Of a stretch of 64,000 nucleotides of DNA, positions 59,300 through 64,000 are shown one piece after another (positions within the stretch are counted from its first letter, which is position 1; each line of letters begins with the position of its first letter). Both the position numbers and the translations under genes were made by a program. The stretch covers positions 2,491,501 through 2,555,500 of the forward strand of contig JARYIJ010000001.1 in the NCBI GenBank assembly GCA_029980465.1. Reading direction: 5' to 3'. Source of the DNA: Pseudolabrys sp. GTDB lineage: Bacteria; Pseudomonadota; Alphaproteobacteria; Rhizobiales; Xanthobacteraceae. Under the pieces are notes generated by a model that was given only the letters and a program-made list of their open reading frames with translations, was not told where the DNA came from and did not search any database.

Positions 59300-61081
59300 A
59301 TGCGGCGCGGCCGGGAGGACGTTTCGACGGTGGCGCGAGCTCGCAGTCCGGCTGTGTCGCGTGCGGTTCGCGCGCTGGTCGCATGCGGCATCGTCGCGGG
59401 CGCATGGCCGGTCTTGGCCCAAACCGCGCCGGCGACACAAACGGCGCGAAACAGCGCGCAGGACACTCCGTATGATCCCTTTACGCCGCTCGCGGCGCAG
59501 CGCGCGAAAAAGAAGCCGCCGGCCTACGAGACATTCCAGCCCGGCTCCACGACACGGAAGCCGAGCGACGAGCCGGCGACGTTTCAACTGCAGCAGTTGC
59601 CGTTGCCGCCGTCAGGCATCGGCACGACCGGCTTTGATGCCACGAACGCACGCAAGCGCCAGAAGACGCCCGCCAAAACGCAAGCGTCGAATCTTCCGTC
59701 GCTGGATGGCGGTCCATCCTTGAGCGGTCTCTCGTCGCTGAGCCGCGGCGCGGGCGTAAGCAACACGCAACCCCAAAGCGTCGTTCCGAACAGGACGTCA
59801 GCCTCGCTGGCATCGAACAGCCAGACTCCGGCCTCGGCGACGGCCGCGAATTCATATGCCTATGGTCCGCCCGGCCAGCCGCCGATTGCGATCGGCTCGC
59901 CGCCGCCGCTTCGCAAGAAAAAGAAGAAGGTCGCCGAGGCCGATCCATATGAACCGCTCGGCATTCGCTCGGGCGGCATGATCTATTATCCGGCGATCGA
60001 ACTGACCGGCGGCTACGATTCCAATCCGGCACGCACCAATGGCGGTGCCGGCGCGGGAGTTCTGTCGATTTCGCCGGAGCTGCGCGCGCAGTCGGATTGG
60101 GAGCGGCACGAATTCAAGGCCAATCTGCGCGGCTCTTATAATTTCTACAGTCCGGATCCGACACCATCGCTCAATCGACCGTATTTCCAGGGTGACATGG
60201 ACGGCCGCATCGACGTGACGCACGACACGCGCATCGATCTCAACGCGCATACGCTCGTGTCGACAGACAACCCGAACAGCCCGAACCTTCCGGCCGGGCT
60301 GTCCGAGCTTCCGATCTACACGTCGTTCGGCGGGACCGCAGGCATCGGACAAAAATTCAACCGGCTCGATCTGAGCATCAAAGGCACGGCCGACCGCACG
60401 CAGTATCAGGACTCCAAGCTCACGAACGGCACCACCGCGAGCAACGAAGACCGCAACTACAATCAATACGGCGTCGTATTGCGCGGCAGCTATGAACTGA
60501 GCCCCAGCGTCAAGCCGTTCGTCGAGGTCAGCGCCGATACGCGCAAGCACGATCTTGCGGTCGACAGTTCCGGCTATCGGCGCGATTCCAATGGCTGGAC
60601 CGGCATGGTGGGCTCGACATTCGAACTTACCCGCATGCTCACCGGTGAAATCGCGATCGGTTACACGCATCGCGAATACGACGATCCGCGCCTCAACGTG
60701 GTGAATGCGCCGGTGGCCCGCGCCTCGCTGACGTGGCAAGCCACGCCGCTGACGACCGTGAAGCTCAGCGGCACGTCGACGGTCGGCGAGGTCAATGTAC
60801 CGGGCGTCTCGAGCGAGCTGTCGCGCGACGCCGGCATCGAGGTCGATCACGCGTTCCGCCGCTGGCTGATCGGCACGCTCAAGGGCGGCATCGGCCAGGA
60901 CGATTATGTCGGCGGCAACCGTATCGACAATCGTTACTATTTCGGCGTTGCCGCCCTCTACAAGCTCAACCGCTTCGTCCAGCTCAAGGGCGAGGCGCGG
61001 CACGAGTGGCTGGTGTCGACGCAGGCGATCAACAACTACGCCGCCAATGTCTTCCTGATGGGACTGCGGCTGCAGTACTGA
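59300..61081 (+). CDS. Outer-membrane beta-barrel protein
   Basis: A 593-residue exported protein. An N-terminal signal (VRALVACGIVAGAWPVLAQ, ending near residue 41) is followed by about 190 residues of low-complexity Pro/Ser/Thr/Gln-rich sequence with a lysine cluster (LRKKKKKVAEADPYEPLG). The C-terminal 380 residues form alternating strands typical of a barrel, starting at IRSGGMIYYPAIELTGGYDSN-like sequence near 224 and ending with the outer-membrane signature aromatic, LMGLRLQY. It resembles barrel proteins linked to exopolysaccharide export, but no function is known. GTG 59330 is an alternative start. Confidence 0.85.
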   Translation: MRRGREDVSTVARARSPAVSRAVRALVACGIVAGAWPVLAQTAPATQTARNSAQDTPYDPFTPLAAQRAKKKPPAYETFQPGSTTRKPSDEPATFQLQQLPLPPSGIGTTGFDATNARKRQKTPAKTQASNLPSLDGGPSLSGLSSLSRGAGVSNTQPQSVVPNRTSASLASNSQTPASATAANSYAYGPPGQPPIAIGSPPPLRKKKKKVAEADPYEPLGIRSGGMIYYPAIELTGGYDSNPARTNGGAGAGVLSISPELRAQSDWERHEFKANLRGSYNFYSPDPTPSLNRPYFQGDMDGRIDVTHDTRIDLNAHTLVSTDNPNSPNLPAGLSELPIYTSFGGTAGIGQKFNRLDLSIKGTADRTQYQDSKLTNGTTASNEDRNYNQYGVVLRGSYELSPSVKPFVEVSADTRKHDLAVDSSGYRRDSNGWTGMVGSTFELTRMLTGEIAIGYTHREYDDPRLNVVNAPVARASLTWQATPLTTVKLSGTSTVGEVNVPGVSSELSRDAGIEVDHAFRRWLIGTLKGGIGQDDYVGGNRIDNRYYFGVAALYKLNRFVQLKGEARHEWLVSTQAINNYAANVFLMGLRLQY

Positions 61082-61084
61082 CGG

Positions 61085-61966
61085 CTACGTCCTGCCAAGC
61101 AGTTTCGGCAATTCGGCGCGCAGCGCCGGCCCGAGGTCGGCGCGCTCCAGCGCGTAGGCGACATTGGCCGTGAGGAAGCCAATCTTCGATCCGCAGTCGA
61201 AGCTGCGGCCTTCGAATTTCAATCCGTAGAACGGCTGCTGGCGCGTAAGCTCGATCATGGCGTCGGTGAGCTGGATTTCGCCGCCGGTGCCGGCGCTCTG
61301 GCGCGACAGGATGTCGAAGATCTGCGGCTGCAGGATATAGCGGCCGGTGATGATGAGATTCGAGGGCGCCTCAGCCTGCTTCGGCTTCTCGACCATTCCG
61401 GTGATCTCGAAGGCCTTGCCGCGGCTCTTGCCGACGCCGACCACGCCGTAGCTCGACACCTTGTCCATCGGGATCTCCTCGACCGCGATGATGTTGGCAT
61501 CCGGTTCGAGGCTTTTTGCCGCATCGATCATCTGCGCGATGCAGCCGGGCTTATTCTGGACAAGAACGTCGGGCAGCAGCAGCGCGAACGGCTCGTTGCC
61601 GACGAGTTCCCGCGCGCACCAGACGGCATGACCAAGCCCGAGCGGCGACTGCTGGCGCGTGAAGCTGACGGTGCCGGCTGGCGGCAGGTCGTCCTCGAGG
61701 AGTTCCAGCTCGGTCTTTTTGCCACGCTCGCTCAGCGTGACTTCCAGCTCGAACTGGCGGTCGAAATGATCTTCAATGACGGCCTTGTTTCGGCCCGTAA
61801 CGAAGATCAAATGCTCGATGCCAGCTTCGCGCGCCTCGTCGACGACGTGCTGGATCAGCGGCCGGTCGACCACCGGCAGCATCTCCTTGGGCATGGCCTT
61901 GGTTGCGGGAAGGAAACGGGTGCCGAGACCGGCAACGGGAAAAATTGCTTTTCTGATCGCAGTCAT
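61085..61966 (-). CDS. galU: UTP-glucose-1-phosphate uridylyltransferase
   Basis: A 293-residue enzyme that makes UDP-glucose for exopolysaccharide, lipopolysaccharide and glucan synthesis. The nucleotide-binding motif GLGTRFLPATKAMPKEMLP is at 14-32, VDRPLIQHVVDEA follows, and the metal-binding PDVLVQNK and the VEKPKQAEAPSN loop (about 191-202) are in place. The ATG follows a weak SD. It is convergent with the barrel-protein gene (3 bases between stops) and divergent from the lytic transglycosylase. Confidence 0.95.
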   Translation of the reverse strand: MTAIRKAIFPVAGLGTRFLPATKAMPKEMLPVVDRPLIQHVVDEAREAGIEHLIFVTGRNKAVIEDHFDRQFELEVTLSERGKKTELELLEDDLPPAGTVSFTRQQSPLGLGHAVWCARELVGNEPFALLLPDVLVQNKPGCIAQMIDAAKSLEPDANIIAVEEIPMDKVSSYGVVGVGKSRGKAFEITGMVEKPKQAEAPSNLIITGRYILQPQIFDILSRQSAGTGGEIQLTDAMIELTRQQPFYGLKFEGRSFDCGSKIGFLTANVAYALERADLGPALRAELPKLLGRT

Positions 61967-62117
61967 GAGGTCACGTTAGAGAGAGCGATTGCGTCGGTGA
62001 TGCGGCACAAGAGCATGGGGCCATCGGAAGGTCCAGACAGGGCCGTAAAGCGGGTCATTAACGCGGTCGAAAGGATATCGGATCACCCATAGAGCGGGTG
62101 GACGGGGACTCTGGGGT

Positions 62118-63437
62118 ATGCGGCGTTTCGGACTCTTGGCAGCCGGACTGATCCTGCTCACAGCGGTTGGCGCCTACGCGGGCGTGCGCAAGGACGACGG
62201 CACGACCGGCTCGATCCCGGCCGGCGCGGGCAATGTGTCGGCGCCGCCATGGAGCGGCCAGTCCGGCGCCTCTGGCGATCCAACCATGACCGCGGATGCC
62301 ATTCGCGCCGCGGCCGCGAACTTCCACCGCTGCCTCGACGGTCTGTGGCCCGCCGCCTCAAGGCGCAAGGTATCGCGCGAGACCTTCGTCGAGGCGACGC
62401 GCCATCTTACTCCCGATCTGCGCATCATGGACCTGATGGACGCGCAGCCGGAGTTCACCAAGTCGTTCTGGGACTATCTCGATATTCTCGTCACCGATCA
62501 GCGCATCGATGACGGCCGGGCCTTGCTCGATCGTTACGCCCGGACGTTCGACGCCGTTGAAAAGGCGTATGGCGTCGATCGCTACACGCTGACCGCGATC
62601 TGGGGCGTCGAAACCAATTACGGCACGCTGGGCGGCCATCGGCCGGTGTTGCGCTCCACGGCGACGCTCGCCTGCGTCGGCCGCCGGCAAGCCTATTTTC
62701 GCAACGAGTTTCTCGCCACGCTCGAAATCCTGCAGCACAAGGACGTGCCCGAGAGCGAACTGGTCGGCTCGTGGGCGGGTGCGTTCGGCCCGACGCAATT
62801 CATGCCGACCGCGTTTCAACGCTATGCCGTCGATTTTGACGGCGACGGCCGCCGTGATGTCGTCGGCTCGGTGCCCGACATGCTGGCTTCGACCGCCAAC
62901 AACCTGAAGAAGGACGGCTGGGTCACCGGCCAGACCTGGGGCTACGAGGTCGTGGTCCCCGCGACCTTCGATTTCCGCCTGGCGGATCGTCAGCGCTGGA
63001 TGCCGATCAGCGACTGGATGCGGCTCGGCATTGTCCGCGCCGGCGGCCGCTCATTCCCCAATCCGTCGGCGCGCGCTTACCTCATGGTGCCCGCGGGCGT
63101 GCAGGGGCCGGGCTTCCTGATGCTGGAAAACTTCCGCGTCATCATGCGCTACAACCCGGCCGAAGCCTATGCGCTGGCGATCGGGCATCTTGCCGACCGC
63201 CTGCGTGGCGGCGGGCCGCTGGTGCAGCACTGGCCGCGTTACGAACGCGTGCTGACACGGGCGGAGCGGTTCGAATTGCAAGAGCATCTCGTGCGCCAGG
63301 GCTACGATATTGGCGAGCCGGACGGGCATGTCGGCGGCCGCACCCGGGCGGCGATCCGCGATTTCCAGGCCAGGCTCGGCCAAGTGCCGGACGGCTTCGC
63401 CTCGTCCCAACTGCTGCAGGAACTGCGCGCCCGCTAA
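62118..63437 (+). CDS. Lytic murein transglycosylase, MltB/SLT_2 type with peptidoglycan-binding domain
   Basis: A 439-residue periplasmic enzyme that cleaves glycan strands to form 1,6-anhydro ends. The signal peptide (LLAAGLILLTAVGAYA) ends near residue 21. The SLT_2 domain spans about 65-365 with the catalytic Glu165 in GVETNYGT, AFGPTQFMPTAF and ENFRVIMRYNPAEAYALAIG. The C-terminal 60 residues are a PG_binding_1 domain (LQEHLVRQGYDIGEPDGHVG). Length is usual for alphaproteobacterial members. Confidence 0.94.
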   Translation: MRRFGLLAAGLILLTAVGAYAGVRKDDGTTGSIPAGAGNVSAPPWSGQSGASGDPTMTADAIRAAAANFHRCLDGLWPAASRRKVSRETFVEATRHLTPDLRIMDLMDAQPEFTKSFWDYLDILVTDQRIDDGRALLDRYARTFDAVEKAYGVDRYTLTAIWGVETNYGTLGGHRPVLRSTATLACVGRRQAYFRNEFLATLEILQHKDVPESELVGSWAGAFGPTQFMPTAFQRYAVDFDGDGRRDVVGSVPDMLASTANNLKKDGWVTGQTWGYEVVVPATFDFRLADRQRWMPISDWMRLGIVRAGGRSFPNPSARAYLMVPAGVQGPGFLMLENFRVIMRYNPAEAYALAIGHLADRLRGGGPLVQHWPRYERVLTRAERFELQEHLVRQGYDIGEPDGHVGGRTRAAIRDFQARLGQVPDGFASSQLLQELRAR

Positions 63438-63479
63438 GCCGATAACCGGAACGGCGGGCGAGCCATCACGTTGACATTT

Positions 63480-63508
63480 TTGGCGTGCTAGGACGGTGCC
63501 TTTATAAT
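63480..63508 (+). promoter_or_regulatory. Promoter of the DUF459 gene
   Basis: TTGGCG (63480-63485) and a consensus TATAAT (63503-63508) are 17 bases apart, 33 bases before the ATG. A TTGACA 9 bases further up is too far to serve as the -35. Confidence 0.7.
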
Positions 63509-63541
63509 GGCTTGCCGCGGGCAGCGGCATGTGGCGAGCGA

Positions 63542-64000
63542 ATGGCGCGAAAAACCGGATTTCTCAAGCGAATTGCGGCGGCCGTTCTCATCGGCACGCT
63601 GGAGTTGACCGCGGTCGCGGTTGCCGGTCTTGCGCTCGATACCGGCGCCTATGCGCAGCGCTACCGGCGCGGCGGTCCCGGCTTCTTTGAATCGCTGTTC
63701 GGTCCGAGCAATTACGGCGATTACGCCCCTGTCGAGCGGGCGCCGCGGCCCGTCCCTCCGGCCGAATCGTCACGCGCGCCACCACCGCGCAAGTCGGACA
63801 CGACGCCGACCGTCACCGTGATGGTCATGGGCGGAGAACTGGCGGACTGGCTCGCTTATGGACTCGAGGATGCATTCTCGGATTCGCCGGACATCGGCGT
63901 GGTGCGCAAGACCAAGCTGCATAGCGGCTTGATCCGGTATGATTCAAAAAACGATCTCGATTGGTGGCACGTCGCGCGCGACGCCGTCACCAACGAGAAG
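63542..64000 (+). CDS. DUF459/SGNH-like exported protein (3' truncated by window)
   Basis: The first 153 codons of a gene running off the window. A signal peptide is likely up to about residue 39 (VAVAGLALDTGAYA before QRYRRGG), followed by a Pro-rich linker and then the DUF459 domain: ADWLAYGLEDAFSDSPDIGV and SGLIRYDSKNDLDWW. Where SGNH hydrolases have Gly-Asp-Ser-Leu, this protein reads MGGELADW, so Asp and the nucleophile Ser appear replaced. DUF459 proteins are envelope-associated with unproven function. Confidence 0.82.
   Translation, partial: MARKTGFLKRIAAAVLIGTLELTAVAVAGLALDTGAYAQRYRRGGPGFFESLFGPSNYGDYAPVERAPRPVPPAESSRAPPPRKSDTTPTVTVMVMGGELADWLAYGLEDAFSDSPDIGVVRKTKLHSGLIRYDSKNDLDWWHVARDAVTNEK

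Noticed and set aside
63472..63508. TTGACA followed by TATAAT as one promoter
   Set aside because: The spacing is about 25 bases, too long; TTGGCG at 63480 with 17-base spacing is used instead.

Overview
The window is about 66-67% GC and densely coded, and reads as chromosome of an alphaproteobacterium of the Hyphomicrobiales (Rhizobiales), nearest in style to the Bradyrhizobiaceae/Xanthobacteraceae. Supporting signs are homospermidine synthase beside a type III ornithine decarboxylase with a long structured leader, TAXI- and DctPQM-type TRAP transporters, an aromatic/branched-chain liv-type ABC cluster, a DUF459 protein, and many palindromic intergenic repeats. Genus cannot be fixed from the sequence alone. 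I found no rRNA, tRNA, CRISPR array, insertion sequence or prophage.

Layout. 1-6 kb: end of a 3-hydroxyisobutyrate dehydrogenase-family gene, a fluoride exporter behind a fluoride riboswitch, a KDG-type sugar kinase, and a TAXI-TRAP uptake operon. 6-9 kb: a znuABC-type metal importer behind a Zur-like palindrome. 9-13.8 kb: an L,D-transpeptidase; a small accessory island (toxin-antitoxin pair, HNH nuclease) lying between a decayed partial copy of cobW and the intact gene; then a WD40 protein. 14-18 kb: polyamine genes (hss, a GNAT enzyme, ornithine decarboxylase). 18-26 kb: P-type metal ATPase, M3 peptidase, a DUF1326/DUF2182 pair, a gamma-glutamyltransferase-family protein. 26-30 kb: DUF1007 and a nickel/cobalt transporter next to a cobalt-type nitrile hydratase (alpha, beta, accessory). 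30-36.3 kb: TRAP dctQM, dgkA, an SDR, an acyl-CoA dehydrogenase, a higBA-type module and a DctP homologue without a signal peptide. 36.5-42 kb: an ABC exporter, an MFS transporter and a PCMT-erythromycin esterase fusion. 42-57 kb: indolepyruvate ferredoxin oxidoreductase, a third toxin-antitoxin pair, and acyl-CoA synthetase-livGHMKF followed by a PaaK-like ligase, interrupted by a 1.45-kb gene-free stretch. 57-64 kb: hemH, kdsD, an outer-membrane barrel protein, galU, a lytic transglycosylase and a truncated DUF459 gene.

How the genes work together. Metal handling recurs (zinc/manganese import, CobW GTPase, P-type ATPase, Ni/Co transporter, cobalt nitrile hydratase). A second theme is uptake and CoA activation of organic acids (two TRAP systems, the liv cluster with two CoA ligases, IOR, acyl-CoA dehydrogenase). 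A third is the envelope (L,D-transpeptidase, kdsD, galU, lytic transglycosylase, barrel protein).

Most unusual: a promoter-driven stretch of about 370 nt that folds into a chain of at least nine hairpins (54894-55300); a tandem duplication of the nitrile hydratase beta start region that creates an 11-codon leader ORF; a leader ORF overlapping the start of the signal-less dctP; the cobW-flanked island; and repeat families that share one nested palindromic module.
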